A stretch of DNA of 64,000 nt from Planctomycetaceae bacterium (GCA_021732995.1 JAKFWA010000086.1:171975-235974); one strand, 5' to 3'; counted from the first letter of the stretch, positions 19,576 to 32,813 are shown. Made by a program: numbers and translations. The notes: generated by a model not told the origin, from the sequence alone.

Positions 19576-21594
19576 ATGGGACAAATGATGCGGCCGGAAT
19601 CCGCTTCGTCTCGGTCAGTTTTGCATCGCCGCTTTTTAAGTCAGCCCAAGCACGAACGCTCGCCGTTGGAAGTGCTTGTGGCCCAGCCTGATGAGCCACT
19701 CGGAATGCGTAGCACTCTCTACAAGCACCTCGGAGCGCATGTCACACAACGCGATGGTATCGCCGGCACGCACTTCGCCGTCTGGGCTCCGAACGCCCGC
19801 GAAGTGTCGTTGATTACGGATAGTAACGGCTGGCAGCACGGACAGACCTGGCTGAATGGCAGTGACTCCGGAGTCTGGAGTGCGTTCGTCCCCGGCGTGC
19901 AGGCCGGGGAGAAGTACAAGTACTCGCTCACCAATTGCCACGGTCAGCGTGTGGAGAAGTCAGATCCATTTGCCTTCGCCAGCGAGATGCGCCCCAAAAC
20001 AGCTTCCGTGGTGGCGGATCTGAGCACGTACCAGTGGAACGATGATGGCTGGTTGCTGCGTCGGCAGGCGACCAACTGGCTGAAGCAACCGGTTTCAATC
20101 TACGAAGTGCATCTCGGTTCGTGGCGTCGCCCCAAGGACGGCCGCACGTACTACTCGTACCTCGAATTCGCGGACATGCTGATCGAGTATTGTCTGGACA
20201 TGAACTACACCCACATTCAATTGATGCCCATCACCGAGCATCCGTTTGATGGTTCGTGGGGTTATCAGGTCACGGGGTACTTCGCCCCGACCAGCCGCTT
20301 CGGCGAGCCACAGGATTTCATGGCCTTCGTGGACAAGTGCCATCAGGCCGGACTGGCGGTGCTCACAGACTGGGTGCCGGCGCACTTCCCGACAGATCCG
20401 CACGGCTTGGCACGTTTCGACGGAACGGCTCTGTATGAGCATGAAGACACCCGCCGTGGTTTCCATCCCGACTGGAACACGTACATCTTCAATTACGGCC
20501 GTTTTGAAGTTCGCGACTTCCTGCTGTCGAGCGCTCGCTTCTGGTGTGACCTGTATCACGTTGACGGTCTGCGCGTGGATGCCGTGGCTTCGATGCTCTA
20601 CCTGGACTATTCGCGCAAGTACGGCGAATGGGAGCCCAATCAATACGGCGGTCGCGAGAATCTGGAAGCGATTTCGTTCTTCAAAGACTTCAACACCATG
20701 ATTCATGGTGACTTCCCCGGCGCGATCACCGTCGCCGAAGAATCAACCGCGTGGCCGGGAGTGTCTCGACCCGTCTACGATGGCGGTCTGGGCTTCACGA
20801 TGAAGTGGGACATGGGCTGGATGAACGACACGTTGCGTTATATCCGTCATGAACCGATTCATCGCGCGCATCATCAGGGCGAACTGTCCTTCCGCATGAT
20901 CTACGCCTTCCATGAGAACTTCGTGCTGCCGCTGTCGCATGACGAGGTGGTGCATTGCAAGGGCTCGCTGATCAGCCAGATGCCCGGTGACGACTGGCAG
21001 AAGTTTGCCAACCTGCGAATGCTGTACTCGTATCAGTACACGTCGTCCGGCAAGAAGCTGCTGTTCATGACCGGTGAATTGGCCCAATGGGGCGAGTGGA
21101 ATCACGATGCCGAGCCCGATTGGAAATTACTGAATGAGCCGTGGCACGCAGGTATTCATCGCCTGATTACGGACCTCAACCGCGTCTACAAGGAAAACAA
21201 GGCGCTGTATGAAATGGATTTCAGCTCGGAAGGTTTCCAGTGGATTTCGTGCGATGACTGGCAGGGCAGCACGTATGCCTGGATTCGCTGGGCCGAGAAG
21301 AAGTCCGAGTGCGTGATCTGCGTGGCCAATTTCACTCCGGTGGTCCGTCACGACTACCGGATTGGTGTCCCCGCGCTGGGCTTCTACCGCGAGATCTTCA
21401 ACAGCGACGCCGCGATCTATGCGGGATCAAACCAGGGCAACACCGGCGGCCGTTACAGCGAGCCGATCGGCTCGCACGGCATGCAGAACAGTATCTCGAT
21501 CACACTGCCGCCGTTGTCAATCATCATCCTCAAACCGGTGACCGCGGCGCCTGCTGCGATTCCGACAACCGTTGCGGCGCCAACGGCGAATTGA
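19576..21594 (+). CDS. glgB: 1,4-alpha-glucan branching enzyme GlgB
   Basis: A 672-residue GH13 enzyme that introduces alpha-1,6 branches in glycogen. An N-terminal CBM48-like domain ([23 protein letters not shown]) precedes the TIM barrel. The four GH13 regions are visible: [25 protein letters not shown] (nucleophile Asp), [11 protein letters not shown] (acid Glu) and [12 protein letters not shown]. The order [27 protein letters not shown] is diagnostic of branching enzymes. The C-terminal beta domain ends with an Ala/Pro/Thr-rich tail. The ATG at 19576 follows an AGGA sequence at moderate distance. No glgA or glgC is nearby, so glycogen genes are dispersed in this genome. Confidence 0.95.
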   Translation: MGQMMRPESASSRSVLHRRFLSQPKHERSPLEVLVAQPDEPLGMRSTLYKHLGAHVTQRDGIAGTHFAVWAPNAREVSLITDSNGWQHGQTWLNGSDSGVWSAFVPGVQAGEKYKYSLTNCHGQRVEKSDPFAFASEMRPKTASVVADLSTYQWNDDGWLLRRQATNWLKQPVSIYEVHLGSWRRPKDGRTYYSYLEFADMLIEYCLDMNYTHIQLMPITEHPFDGSWGYQVTGYFAPTSRFGEPQDFMAFVDKCHQAGLAVLTDWVPAHFPTDPHGLARFDGTALYEHEDTRRGFHPDWNTYIFNYGRFEVRDFLLSSARFWCDLYHVDGLRVDAVASMLYLDYSRKYGEWEPNQYGGRENLEAISFFKDFNTMIHGDFPGAITVAEESTAWPGVSRPVYDGGLGFTMKWDMGWMNDTLRYIRHEPIHRAHHQGELSFRMIYAFHENFVLPLSHDEVVHCKGSLISQMPGDDWQKFANLRMLYSYQYTSSGKKLLFMTGELAQWGEWNHDAEPDWKLLNEPWHAGIHRLITDLNRVYKENKALYEMDFSSEGFQWISCDDWQGSTYAWIRWAEKKSECVICVANFTPVVRHDYRIGVPALGFYREIFNSDAAIYAGSNQGNTGGRYSEPIGSHGMQNSISITLPPLSIIILKPVTAAPAAIPTTVAAPTAN

Positions 21595-21636
21595 AGTCGC
21601 TTCTCGCGGTTAGACAGTCGGTTGGTTGTGGTCTTG

Positions 21637-21743
21637 ATTTCCCGCAGAGGCGCGGAGTTCGCAGAGAAAGAAGATCTAGTAAGCAGTTCGTATTGCGGCT
21701 GCTTCCATCCGGTCTCTGCGTGCTCCGCGCCTCTGCGGGAAAT
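21637..21743. repeat. 31-bp imperfect inverted repeat between glgB and hemD
   Basis: Arms 21637-21667 and 21713-21743 are reverse complements at 29 of 31 positions and are separated by 45 bases. The purine-rich CGCAGAGGCGCGGAG core resembles dispersed intergenic repeats often seen in environmental genomes. The location between two convergent genes allows a role as bidirectional terminator. Confidence 0.7.
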
Positions 21744-21763
21744 TCATCTTCTACGGTTGCCGT

Positions 21764-22615
21764 CTATCCGCGATCGCGGCACTGTGCGACGAGTGTGGGA
21801 GCCTTCTCCAACGCCTCACGCACCAGGTGGCCCATGTGGGGGTGCTCCGGTTCAACGTCGATGGGCAGGCCGTGCTCACGCAGTCGCTCGGACGCCGTCG
21901 GTCCGATGGATGCGACGACGCAGCGGCGAGCGGCTGCCAGCCACGCGTCTTTCACTCCGAGTCGTTCGGCTTCTTGCGTGACGTGTGTCAGATGTTGAGC
22001 CGTCGTGAACATGATCACGTCGAAGGCGCCAGCGATGGTGTCTGCGATGGCGGATTGCAGGGGACCGATGTCATCGGGCAGAGCCCACTGATAGACACTG
22101 ACGGTTTTGATTCTCGCGCCGCGACGTTGCAGTTCCAGATAGAGGTCTGCTGACGGCGCTCCATACTCCTGCACGGCGATGGTCATGCCCGCGAGTGGCG
22201 TCGAAGAATCCGAGCCCGTCAGTCGCAGCACGAGATCCAGTACTTCGTGCCAGGTGTTCGGCTCTTCGGCCTTGCCTGCGAATGGCACTCCCCATTTCTT
22301 GAACACGGCGGCGGGCTTGGGGCCACGCACGATGACGCGTTGTTCGCGCAGCAGGTTGAGAAACGCTTCGCGGGGCTCCACCGTTTCAATGGCCGTCGCC
22401 AGAGCTTCCGCGCCGACGCCCGTCATGAAGATGACCAGATCGAAGGACTTTGCTCGCAGGCCGTCCAGAAACTCCTGAATCTCAGGAGTCATCCCGAGCG
22501 GCACTTCCTTCATGGCCGCTGCGACAGTCGCGTGACCTCCGTGACGTTCGATGAGCGAACCCATCTCGCTGCCTTTGCGACTCTCAAAGCTCAACACCCG
22601 CAGACGTTCGGACAT
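21764..22615 (-). CDS. hemD: Uroporphyrinogen-III synthase HemD
   Basis: About 283 residues of the HemD family, which cyclises hydroxymethylbilane to uroporphyrinogen III with inversion of ring D on the way to haem, sirohaem and corrinoids. The ATG at 22615 follows GAGGAG (22621-22626) by 5 bases, so I prefer it to the GTG at 22621 that overlaps the ribosome-binding site. The two-domain pattern is visible, with FDLVIFMTGVGAEAL in the first half and FDVIMFTTAQHLTHVTQEAE and VVASIGPTASERLREHGLPIDVEPEHPHMGHLV in the second. Sequence conservation in this family is low, but these segments are diagnostic. No other tetrapyrrole gene is in the window. Confidence 0.88.
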   Translation of the reverse strand: MSERLRVLSFESRKGSEMGSLIERHGGHATVAAAMKEVPLGMTPEIQEFLDGLRAKSFDLVIFMTGVGAEALATAIETVEPREAFLNLLREQRVIVRGPKPAAVFKKWGVPFAGKAEEPNTWHEVLDLVLRLTGSDSSTPLAGMTIAVQEYGAPSADLYLELQRRGARIKTVSVYQWALPDDIGPLQSAIADTIAGAFDVIMFTTAQHLTHVTQEAERLGVKDAWLAAARRCVVASIGPTASERLREHGLPIDVEPEHPHMGHLVREALEKAPTLVAQCRDRG

Positions 22616-22731
22616 ATCCACTCCTCAATGAAACCAACTTAAGTGGCGAGAGGATGGTGGTCTCTACGTTGTCTGGCAACCACGCGCTGGGTGGGTTTTG
22701 CGTGTCTGTGGAGCTTCACGTGTCGAATGAA

Positions 22732-23928
22732 TTATGGGACCAGCACGAGCTTCCCATTGTGACGTTCCGACAGTTCCCGCAGGAACTTTTGGCCGCGCCA
22801 CGCCATCGCGATGCGCTTGTAGTCCTTGGATGGGACCAGCTTCTGAGCGGCCGCAATCTTACCTTTTTCAATCAGGTCGAAGGCGTCGCGGCCGGCATCG
22901 GTCATTGGTTCTTCAAACGCGACTGCTTGCAACTTCGAGTGCCCAACCGGCAGGTCCATTAACTCTGATTTCACTCGCAGGTTGAAGTCGCCATCGCTCA
23001 GAAAGTAGACGATATCCGGTCTCATCTTCAGAGCCTGAGCCAATGCCAGCGTCGGTTCGGTGTTTCCGGCAGTCATGACGCCCTGCATCCAGGTGAGGTA
23101 TTTTTGTTTGGCACCGAGCGTGGCAGGCTCCAGACCCGGAGCGGGCATCGCGACGCTGTAGTCGTTGAAGAAAATGATGAAGAACTGAGACTCGGCAGGC
23201 AGGTTGCCGATCGAGTTCACCAGTTCGATCTTCACGCGTTTGAAGCGTGTGTTTGCTTCGCTGTCATGCGGACGATTCATGCTCAGCGACGCATCGAGCA
23301 CATAGACAATCCGCTTGCCAAGCGGAGCCAGACCAAAGAACTCGGTTGCGTCGCCGTCTCCAATGCCGTTGCCGGTTCCCGTGCCTGAGCCTTGACCGCG
23401 CAGCTTGCCGTTGCCGAGACCCACCATTTCGTGACGATCGGCGAGGGAGCCATCGCCGCCCCAGCTATCGCTCAAGATGTGTGCGAACACGGCGTTCGAC
23501 TTTGCCGGGACATTGATGGCTGACGATGCGGGACCGGATAGCCCTTGCATAACTGACACGGCCGCCTTGCTGCCGCTCGAACGACCGCCGGGAATGCCGT
23601 AAGTGATCTCTCCTTCGATGGGTCGAATCACGTTCTCCGGAGCGATATCCAACCGAGTCAGCATCACTGGTTCGAAATCGTCGGTCGCATCGACCACGAC
23701 ATCGAAGGGCTTCTCTTCGGACGCCATTCGCTGCCAGCCGCAGCACGCCAAGACTAGCAGAACTGCGAAGTGCAGCGTCGATGACACGACGAGAGCTGTC
23801 CAGTTGGGCTTCTTAGCCGCTCGCTCTACTGGCGGTGTCGCCGCAATGGAGATCTCGACGAGGTCGCCGGCACTCGACGTGGCGAGTGTGTCTTGCGGGC
23901 TCGTGGGGGTAACATCCATCAGCAGCAT
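22732..23928 (-). CDS. Membrane-anchored VWA-domain protein
   Basis: A 398-residue protein with a cytoplasmic N-terminus of about 40 residues and one transmembrane segment (NWTALVVSSTLHFAVLLVLA). A Gly/Ser-rich linker with a GxGxGxG stretch (about 185-200) leads to a von Willebrand factor A domain. Its metal-ion-dependent adhesion site starts with YVLDASLSMN (D-x-S-x-S), and a later YFLSDGDF fits the second MIDAS aspartate. The predicted topology places the VWA domain outside the cytoplasmic membrane. The partner is unknown. Divergent from the alpha/beta-hydrolase gene and downstream of no obvious operon mate. Confidence 0.8.
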   Translation of the reverse strand: MLLMDVTPTSPQDTLATSSAGDLVEISIAATPPVERAAKKPNWTALVVSSTLHFAVLLVLACCGWQRMASEEKPFDVVVDATDDFEPVMLTRLDIAPENVIRPIEGEITYGIPGGRSSGSKAAVSVMQGLSGPASSAINVPAKSNAVFAHILSDSWGGDGSLADRHEMVGLGNGKLRGQGSGTGTGNGIGDGDATEFFGLAPLGKRIVYVLDASLSMNRPHDSEANTRFKRVKIELVNSIGNLPAESQFFIIFFNDYSVAMPAPGLEPATLGAKQKYLTWMQGVMTAGNTEPTLALAQALKMRPDIVYFLSDGDFNLRVKSELMDLPVGHSKLQAVAFEEPMTDAGRDAFDLIEKGKIAAAQKLVPSKDYKRIAMAWRGQKFLRELSERHNGKLVLVP

Positions 23929-24138
23929 CGTTACAACCGGAACAGGTCCTGCGGACTGAATTTTCGCCGCTGAGCCTAGCTTGCTGAGCTGGCCTCGGCA
24001 AAAACCAAATCAGGCTGGCGGCTCCATCCTTTCCAGTTTCGTCCGCTTGGACGGATGATGCCGATCCCGATACACCTCCCGGCAGGAAGTCTGCGTGGAA
24101 TCCGACAACTTGCGACCTCTGACATAAGGAACGACCTC

Positions 24139-25416
24139 GTGTCGAACTTTTTCATCCGCATCCAGCGTGCGTTGTTGCTGACGGTTTGGTTGGGCATGGT
24201 CGTCAGTTGCCAGGTATCTGCTTTGGCGCAGGACATTGCTGCGAAGAAGGATGCTCAGCCTGCTGACTCGGGTGTGAAGTTCGACCTGGCAGCGCTTTCC
24301 AAAGTGCCCGCCGTGTTTCCCACCGAGGAAGCTCAGGCCGAAGGCGTCAAAACATTCTTCTACGAAGGGCTGCCGTATAAGGGCAAAACGACGCGCGTCT
24401 TCGCCTACTACGGCGTGCCGAAGGTTGCCGAGGATGCTGCCAAGGCAAACCAAAAATTCCCGGCGATGGTGTTGATTCACGGTGGCGGCGGAACGGCGTT
24501 CGATCGTTGGGTGAAGGTCTGGAACTCGCGCGGCTATGCAGCCATTGCGATGGATCTCTGCGGCTGTGTTCCCGTGGGGACCTATGGCAAGTGGAAGCGA
24601 CATGACCTCGGTGGCCCGGCCGGTTGGGATGCCAGCTTTGGGCAACTGGATGACAAGATCGAGGACCAATGGACTTATCACGCGGTCAGCGCGGTTGCTT
24701 TGGGCCACTCACTGATCCGGTCTTATCCCGAAGTCGATCCTGAGCGTATTGGCGTTACCGGGATTTCGTGGGGCGGTTACCTGACGAGCGTCGTCTCCGG
24801 CGTCGATTCGCGCTTCAAGTTCGCAGCGCCGGTTTATGGCTGCGGATTCTTAGGGGACAATTCGGTCTGGGTGCCGAAGTTTGAGAGCCTCGGCAAGGAG
24901 AAGGCGGGGCTGTGGCTGAAGCAATGGGATCCATCAGCCTACCTTGGCCGGGCTGAGATGCCGGTGCTGTGGGTCAACGGCACGAACGATTTCGCGTATC
25001 CGATGGACTCGTGGCAGAAGTCGTATCGACTCCCGCGTACGCCACAGACTTTGTGCTTGCGAGTTCGTATGCCGCACGGGCATGGACCAGCAGGCGAGAA
25101 TCCTGAAGAGATTCACATCTATGCGAACTCGTTCCTGAAGGGCGGTGACCCTCTCGCCAAGATCACCGATCAAGGGCAATCCGCCGAAGAAGCCTGGGCA
25201 ACCTTTCAATCGAAGGCGCCGATTACCAAAGCCGAGCTGTGCTTCACGAAGGATTCCGGCAAGTGGCAGGACCGCAAATGGGATACGGCGCCAGCAACGA
25301 TCGACGCCGGCTCCAGCCGAGTCACCGCCAAGATTCCTGCGGAAGCAAAAGTCTTCTACATCAATCTCTTCGACGACCGCCAATGCGCGGTAAGCACTCA
25401 GCACGTTGAACGATAA
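24139..25416 (+). CDS. Exported alpha/beta hydrolase, acetyl xylan esterase/dienelactone type
   Basis: About 425 residues from GTG 24139, which follows an AAGGA and immediately begins a signal peptide (FFIRIQRALLLTVWLGMVVSCQVSALAQ). An ATG at 24055 would put a non-hydrophobic extension ahead of it. The alpha/beta-hydrolase core shows the oxyanion-side motif VLIHGGGGTAF, the nucleophile elbow GISWGGY, the acid in VNGTNDFAYP and the histidine in MPHGHG. A C-terminal beta domain of about 100 residues follows. Such proteins are esterases or peptidases in the periplasm; the substrate, possibly polysaccharide acetyl esters, is inferred only. Confidence 0.82.
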   Translation: MSNFFIRIQRALLLTVWLGMVVSCQVSALAQDIAAKKDAQPADSGVKFDLAALSKVPAVFPTEEAQAEGVKTFFYEGLPYKGKTTRVFAYYGVPKVAEDAAKANQKFPAMVLIHGGGGTAFDRWVKVWNSRGYAAIAMDLCGCVPVGTYGKWKRHDLGGPAGWDASFGQLDDKIEDQWTYHAVSAVALGHSLIRSYPEVDPERIGVTGISWGGYLTSVVSGVDSRFKFAAPVYGCGFLGDNSVWVPKFESLGKEKAGLWLKQWDPSAYLGRAEMPVLWVNGTNDFAYPMDSWQKSYRLPRTPQTLCLRVRMPHGHGPAGENPEEIHIYANSFLKGGDPLAKITDQGQSAEEAWATFQSKAPITKAELCFTKDSGKWQDRKWDTAPATIDAGSSRVTAKIPAEAKVFYINLFDDRQCAVSTQHVER

Positions 25417-25465
25417 GCTCTCACGTTGCGGCTCCAGAGCTCGCTCCCTCACGGTCGCGGTACTG

Positions 25466-27805
<2,340 letters not shown>

Positions 27806-28065
27806 CGTTGAAATCCTTCCGGCTCCGCGGATCGCTGGTCAGGCGAGTTTCCATCGATGTCGTGGCAGGAACAGGCGACGGGTCGCAGATGAACACAGAT
27901 TAACGTCGGCGACGGCGACCTGCGATCATCGTTTCTCTAATTCATGCACCACGGTGCGGCTGTCTGTGATGTATCCACTACGCCGCATTTGATACTTGCC
28001 GCAATCAAATTTGTTTGTTTTCAACTTAAGAACTCTGGTCCCGGCTGGCAGGGATTGAACGGTAA

Positions 28066-31000
28066 TCAGGGCTGAGCCTTGGCAGGCACGTTCGGCAGTT
28101 TGGTGATCCATTCGCGGATCAATTCCACCGCGGCCTGATCCACGATATCGGTGGCAAGTTGCGGCATCTGGCCCGAGTTCGGACCTCGTCGCTCCAGACG
28201 GGTCAGCAGAATCGACCGATCCGGTTGACCGGCGGCAACCAGCTTGGGATCGGCAAGATCAAACTTGTGATGCAGCGGGGCGACATCCAGCAGCTTCGTC
28301 TTGGCAAGTTCCGTCTTGAAGTTGATGTCGAATTGAGCGTTTCCGCCGCCGGCTTCGACATGGCAGTGAGCACAGTTGGCGTGCAGGTATGATCGCGCTC
28401 GCAGAGCAACGTCCTTGGTCTTGTCGTAGGGATCTGCGAACGCAGGCATCTTGCTGGCGGCATGAAACAACAGCTTAGTCGGTTGTGGCGGAATGGCTCG
28501 CTGGTTGCGAGTGGCCGTCAACTGGGCCACTTGAGCGTCGACCGCTTCCTTCGCGAGCCCTTTGGCTTCGAGTTCTTTCCGCACCACTGAATTGAACTCG
28601 TTTCTCCAGTTCAGCTGAACCAGGCCGAGCCATTCCAGCACGTCGAATTGATTGGCGACTACGCCACCGTAGTCGTGCTCTCGATTGAATTGCTGAGGCG
28701 ATGGTCCGAGCACGAAGTTCGCCGCGCGGCTGTGGCACACCATGCACTCGGCGCGACTGGGGTAATGCCACTTGTGTGTCCGCGTCTGGCCGTCTTTCGT
28801 TTTGATCTCAAAAGAGCGATCGGTGCCGGACGCCGTGACGAGTGCCGCATCGGTCTGCTCGTCGTTCCAGTGGTACGAGTAGCCAAACCATTCGTCTTCC
28901 TGCTTCGTCAGAAAACGCGTTTCGACCCAACGCCGACTGGCCGCGTTGCCTTCCTCGAATTCCAGTGCAAACGACTTCACCAGCACCGTCTGGTCAGGCA
29001 GTTTCCAGCTTTGAGTCGAGTGCAGGTCAAACAGCAGCGGCACGTCCTCGCCCTTCGCGGACTTGGTCGTTGCCGGGACGGACATGCCCCGTTCTTTGTG
29101 GGCTCCATCGGACCACAATTGAGCGTTCACGGAATACGGCAGCACGCCATCGTGAAAGCGATGCTCCTTCACGGACGCGAACAATCCGCTTTCCGACAGC
29201 AGTCGGGGGAACGTCGATGGCTTCGCCGGGTCAACGGGATGCGGTACCAGCGTGTAGAAACCACCCTCGTTGTTGCCGCGATGGTCAGCGATGAGCAACT
29301 CACCGTCGCCGTCAATCGCGAAGCACGTGATGTGCATCGTGGTGTCGACGAGTTCGCGATGCCAAACAACTTTTTGGCCCTCAACCTTCGCCGCCCAGAT
29401 CTTGCCCGTGGAGTGATCACCATAGATGTAGGCTCCCACAAGGTCCGGCAGCTTCTTGCCGTAGTAAGTGACGCCGCCCGTCAGAGATCGAAAGTCCGAA
29501 TGCGGATGATCGAAGATCGGCTTGGAGATCGGCACGGGCGCCTGCGTGCGATTCGCGTAGAAGATGTGACCACCTTCATAGATGCTCCAGCCGTAGTTGG
29601 CTCCACGTTCAACGAGGTAAACCTGCTCCCAGAGATCCTGTCCGTTGTTGCCGACCCAGATGTGATTCTTCCGCGTGTCGATGTGCAGCCGCCACGGATT
29701 GCGAAAACCCAGGGCGTAAGTTTCGGGGCGAGCGTCTTTCACATTCAAGAACGGATTGTCTTTGGGAACTGAGTACTCCTTACCAGCATCAGGATGATCG
29801 ACATCGATGCGCAGCAACTTGGCGAGCAGATGATTCAGTCCCTGACCGGTGAGATTCGTGTCGGAATCGCTCGTGCCATCGCCGGATGTGACATACAGCA
29901 TCCCATCGCCGCCGAAGGCGACCGCTCCGCCGTTATGGCCATCGGACTCCCAGGCGATGATCTCCTTCGCGGACTTCACATCAAAATCGAACGGTGCCTG
30001 TCGACCGATCGTGTAACGGATGACGCGAGTGTGCTTCTTGCCCTCGCCGATCTTGGTATTCATCCCGATGTAGACATAACCATTCGTCGCGAACTGCGGA
30101 TGAAAAGCGATGCTGTATCCCATGCCGCCGCCATCGAACTTGAAGAGCTCCTGATGCTCGCCGGTTTCTGGTTCATTCGTCGTGATGCACAGTCGCGACG
30201 CTCCGTAGGCTGCCGTCTGATCGACGAAGATCAGGCGGCGCGTACCGGGTTCGTTCGCCACGACGATTGGAAAGGTGAGCTTCAGATTTGGTAGCACGCG
30301 CGCGGTCTGATACGGGGCAGGGGGCTCCGGCGATCCCGTTACGCGCGAGGGTACTTTGCCGAACTGGTCCTTGAGCCTCTCCAGTCGATTGCTCTTCGCG
30401 TCTGTGGTCTGACGCCCGGGCGGCTCCTTTGGCCCGCTGAAACGCAACGTGGCGTAGTCTTCGTGCAGATGAAAATCTGCCGTCGTCTTCGATTTCAGCG
30501 GCGCGCAGCTCGACAGTTCGGGGCCGTCGATATCCACCGAGTAGTCGTAGCGGCACAACGCGAACTTCCACTTTTCATCGATAGCCGGGCGTCCGCCGGT
30601 CTTGATGAAATCACGCCACGGAATGCGGCCTTCGACCGACCAACCCTCGTCGCGATCCGTCCATTGATTGAGTGTGCCACGTGTGGCGACTTTGGCGTCG
30701 ATGTGAAACTCATCGGCCTTGATGTAACGCAAGTAGCCGCCACTGCCGCGTTGCGGCATGAACATGTCCATTACGGTGCCGGCCGCGTTGACCTGAAACT
30801 CGTAGTAACCAGGTTTGTCTTCAGCGGGCTTCAGAAAGATCTCAAAGACATCGTTGAACCACGTCATGCCGTCGTGGTCCTTAATGTCCGCATACAGGTC
30901 CGAATCCTGCATCTCGGCGAAGAAGTAGAAGTATTCGCGATCCCACAGCAGCCGCGCTTTGGTCGCTGTCTTCGCGGGTCGATTCTTCTCTTGCAGCCAG

Positions 31001-31221
31001 GGAAGATCGAATTTGTTGATGACCACGGCGGATTGCCAGGCCGCGTCGTCCGGCTTGCCATCCACCACAATCGGAGCCGACGCGTAACGACATTCGAACT
31101 CGAAGGGATTCGGCTTGTTATCTGCCGCGACTGTCTCCCGCCGCAGGGCGATCATCAGCAAGGTAAGAACGGCAACAATAAACCGGCGTCGACATCGCAT
31201 GGACCTGATCCTTGTCTGCAT
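28066..31221 (-). CDS. Exported CBM9/sugar dehydrogenase/di-haem cytochrome fusion
   Basis: A 1051-residue protein with a signal peptide (RRRFIVAVLTLLMIAL). About residues 40-265 resemble a family-9 carbohydrate-binding domain (VDGKPDDAAW...WFNDVFEIFL...GWSVEGRIPW). Residues about 300-680 are a six-bladed glucose/sorbosone dehydrogenase-like propeller (GMGYSIAFHPQF, DGHNGGAVAFGGDGMLYVTSGDG, ALGFRNPWR, YGWSIYEGG), the PQQ-dependent type. The C-terminal region (about 685-1050) resembles the HNE_0200 family and has two c-type haem motifs, CMVCH and CAHCH. Together these suggest binding a sugar, oxidising it and passing electrons through haem. Met at residue 8 is an alternative start. Confidence 0.85.
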   Translation of the reverse strand: MQTRIRSMRCRRRFIVAVLTLLMIALRRETVAADNKPNPFEFECRYASAPIVVDGKPDDAAWQSAVVINKFDLPWLQEKNRPAKTATKARLLWDREYFYFFAEMQDSDLYADIKDHDGMTWFNDVFEIFLKPAEDKPGYYEFQVNAAGTVMDMFMPQRGSGGYLRYIKADEFHIDAKVATRGTLNQWTDRDEGWSVEGRIPWRDFIKTGGRPAIDEKWKFALCRYDYSVDIDGPELSSCAPLKSKTTADFHLHEDYATLRFSGPKEPPGRQTTDAKSNRLERLKDQFGKVPSRVTGSPEPPAPYQTARVLPNLKLTFPIVVANEPGTRRLIFVDQTAAYGASRLCITTNEPETGEHQELFKFDGGGMGYSIAFHPQFATNGYVYIGMNTKIGEGKKHTRVIRYTIGRQAPFDFDVKSAKEIIAWESDGHNGGAVAFGGDGMLYVTSGDGTSDSDTNLTGQGLNHLLAKLLRIDVDHPDAGKEYSVPKDNPFLNVKDARPETYALGFRNPWRLHIDTRKNHIWVGNNGQDLWEQVYLVERGANYGWSIYEGGHIFYANRTQAPVPISKPIFDHPHSDFRSLTGGVTYYGKKLPDLVGAYIYGDHSTGKIWAAKVEGQKVVWHRELVDTTMHITCFAIDGDGELLIADHRGNNEGGFYTLVPHPVDPAKPSTFPRLLSESGLFASVKEHRFHDGVLPYSVNAQLWSDGAHKERGMSVPATTKSAKGEDVPLLFDLHSTQSWKLPDQTVLVKSFALEFEEGNAASRRWVETRFLTKQEDEWFGYSYHWNDEQTDAALVTASGTDRSFEIKTKDGQTRTHKWHYPSRAECMVCHSRAANFVLGPSPQQFNREHDYGGVVANQFDVLEWLGLVQLNWRNEFNSVVRKELEAKGLAKEAVDAQVAQLTATRNQRAIPPQPTKLLFHAASKMPAFADPYDKTKDVALRARSYLHANCAHCHVEAGGGNAQFDINFKTELAKTKLLDVAPLHHKFDLADPKLVAAGQPDRSILLTRLERRGPNSGQMPQLATDIVDQAAVELIREWITKLPNVPAKAQP

Positions 31222-31454
31222 TGGATGACTCTGCGTGGTGAGACGTCACTGCAATCGCACCGGCAATCGGTATCAAGTGTCTGCCGCGGCAATTCTGCGA
31301 GGACATCTCCAGAACACGTGACGAACCACAATGAACTCAAAGTTCCGATCGAACGAACGTCGACAAGTTGAATTGTGCTGATAGCTTGTCAGCGCTTAGC
31401 GTGGTTTAGACGGAGTCCAAACGAAGTTGTTGAGTTCCTGCGAGGAGCCAGTTC

Positions 31455-32813
31455 ATGCTCAGTTCCGCGTTCTCTACTGCTTTGCAAACGCAGCGTTTTT
31501 CGCGTCGATCGTTTCTACAGATCGGCGGATTGGCGCTCGGTGGCCTGACGTTGCCGCAACTGCTGCAGGCCGAATCGCAAGCGGCGGCTCCGAAATCGCA
31601 TAAAGCGACCATCATGATCTTCCTGTCCGGAGGTCCTCCGCATCAGGACATGGTAGACCTGAAGATGGACGCTCCGACGGAGATCCGCGGTGAGTTCGCA
31701 CCCATTGCGACGAACGTCCCGGGCATCGAAATCTGTGAGCACATGCCGCGACTGGCTCAGATGACTGACAAGCTGGCGATCATCCGGTCGCTCGTCGGTT
31801 CTGAAGGTCGTCACGCGGCCTTTCAATGCATGACCGGACAGACCGTCAACAACCAGCCGCAAGGTGGTTGGCCGTCCTATGGTTCTGTGATCTCCAAACT
31901 CCAAGGACCGTCAGATCCGGGAACGCCGTCCTTCGTCGGACTGTCGCCACCAATGATCACGTCCACCTGGGCTGATGTTGGGCAACCAGGTTTCCTGGGT
32001 TCTGCGCATGCGCCGTTCAAGCCCAACGGTGAAGTCAAGAATGACATGGTGCTGAACGGTGTCACCGTGAACCAACTCGGTGACCGACGTTCGCTGCTCA
32101 AGCAGCTGGATCAGTACCGTCGTGAAGCCGATGCCAGCGGCATGATGTCAGGGCTCGACACGTACCAGTCGCAAGCGTTCGGCATCCTGACGGCCAGTCG
32201 CTTGGCCGAAGCACTCGATCTGGAAAAAGAAGATGTGAAGCTGCGCGACCGTTATGGCCGAGGCTCCAGTAAGCCGGCCGGCTATGGTGACGCGGGCCCG
32301 TTATTGAACGATTATTTCCTCGCAGCGCGAAGACTCGTGGAAGCTGGCGCGCGAGTTGTCACCTTGGCCTACGGTCGCTGGGACTGGCATGGCTTGCCGC
32401 ACGGCACCAACTTCTCGAACGCCCGCGAGCACATTCCGATGTTAGACATCGGGCTGAGTGCGCTGATTGAGGATCTGGAAACTCGCGGCATGCTGGATGA
32501 TGTTTCGGTGGTGGTGTGGGGCGAATTCGGCCGGACGCCGCGAATCAACCCGAATGGTGGTCGTGACCACTGGCCTCAAGTCGCCTGTGCGATGCTGGCA
32601 GGTGGCGGTTTGCGAACGGGTCAGGTTATTGGTTCTACCAATCGACTTGGTGAATACGCGAAAGACCGCCCGGTGCATTTCCAGGAAGTCTTCGCGACGC
32701 TCTATCACCGCATGGGTCTCGACGTGAGTTCGGCCACGGTGAATGACCTCACCGGCCGCCCGCGTTACTTGATCGACACTGCTCAGTTCCAGCCGATGCG
32801 CGAACTGGTCTAA
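31455..32813 (+). CDS. DUF1501 protein with twin-arginine leader (second copy)
   Basis: A 452-residue DUF1501 protein. The N-terminus has a Tat motif, [16 protein letters not shown], so it is predicted to be exported folded. Family landmarks include [58 protein letters not shown] and [22 protein letters not shown]. It is a distant paralogue of the protein at 9594-10889. A GAGGAG ribosome-binding site lies 9 bases before the ATG. It is divergent from the CBM9/dehydrogenase gene and not directly paired with a DUF1549/1553 gene, although such pairs are common in this phylum. Confidence 0.92.
   Translation: MLSSAFSTALQTQRFSRRSFLQIGGLALGGLTLPQLLQAESQAAAPKSHKATIMIFLSGGPPHQDMVDLKMDAPTEIRGEFAPIATNVPGIEICEHMPRLAQMTDKLAIIRSLVGSEGRHAAFQCMTGQTVNNQPQGGWPSYGSVISKLQGPSDPGTPSFVGLSPPMITSTWADVGQPGFLGSAHAPFKPNGEVKNDMVLNGVTVNQLGDRRSLLKQLDQYRREADASGMMSGLDTYQSQAFGILTASRLAEALDLEKEDVKLRDRYGRGSSKPAGYGDAGPLLNDYFLAARRLVEAGARVVTLAYGRWDWHGLPHGTNFSNAREHIPMLDIGLSALIEDLETRGMLDDVSVVVWGEFGRTPRINPNGGRDHWPQVACAMLAGGGLRTGQVIGSTNRLGEYAKDRPVHFQEVFATLYHRMGLDVSSATVNDLTGRPRYLIDTAQFQPMRELV

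Noticed and set aside
27886..27902. Short word CAGATGAACACAGATTA in the gap after the kinase gene, and a similar TGATTTGCACTGATCTCCGCTGA after position 45281
   Set aside because: They look like fragments of dispersed intergenic repeats, but with single copies here I cannot support a repeat family.
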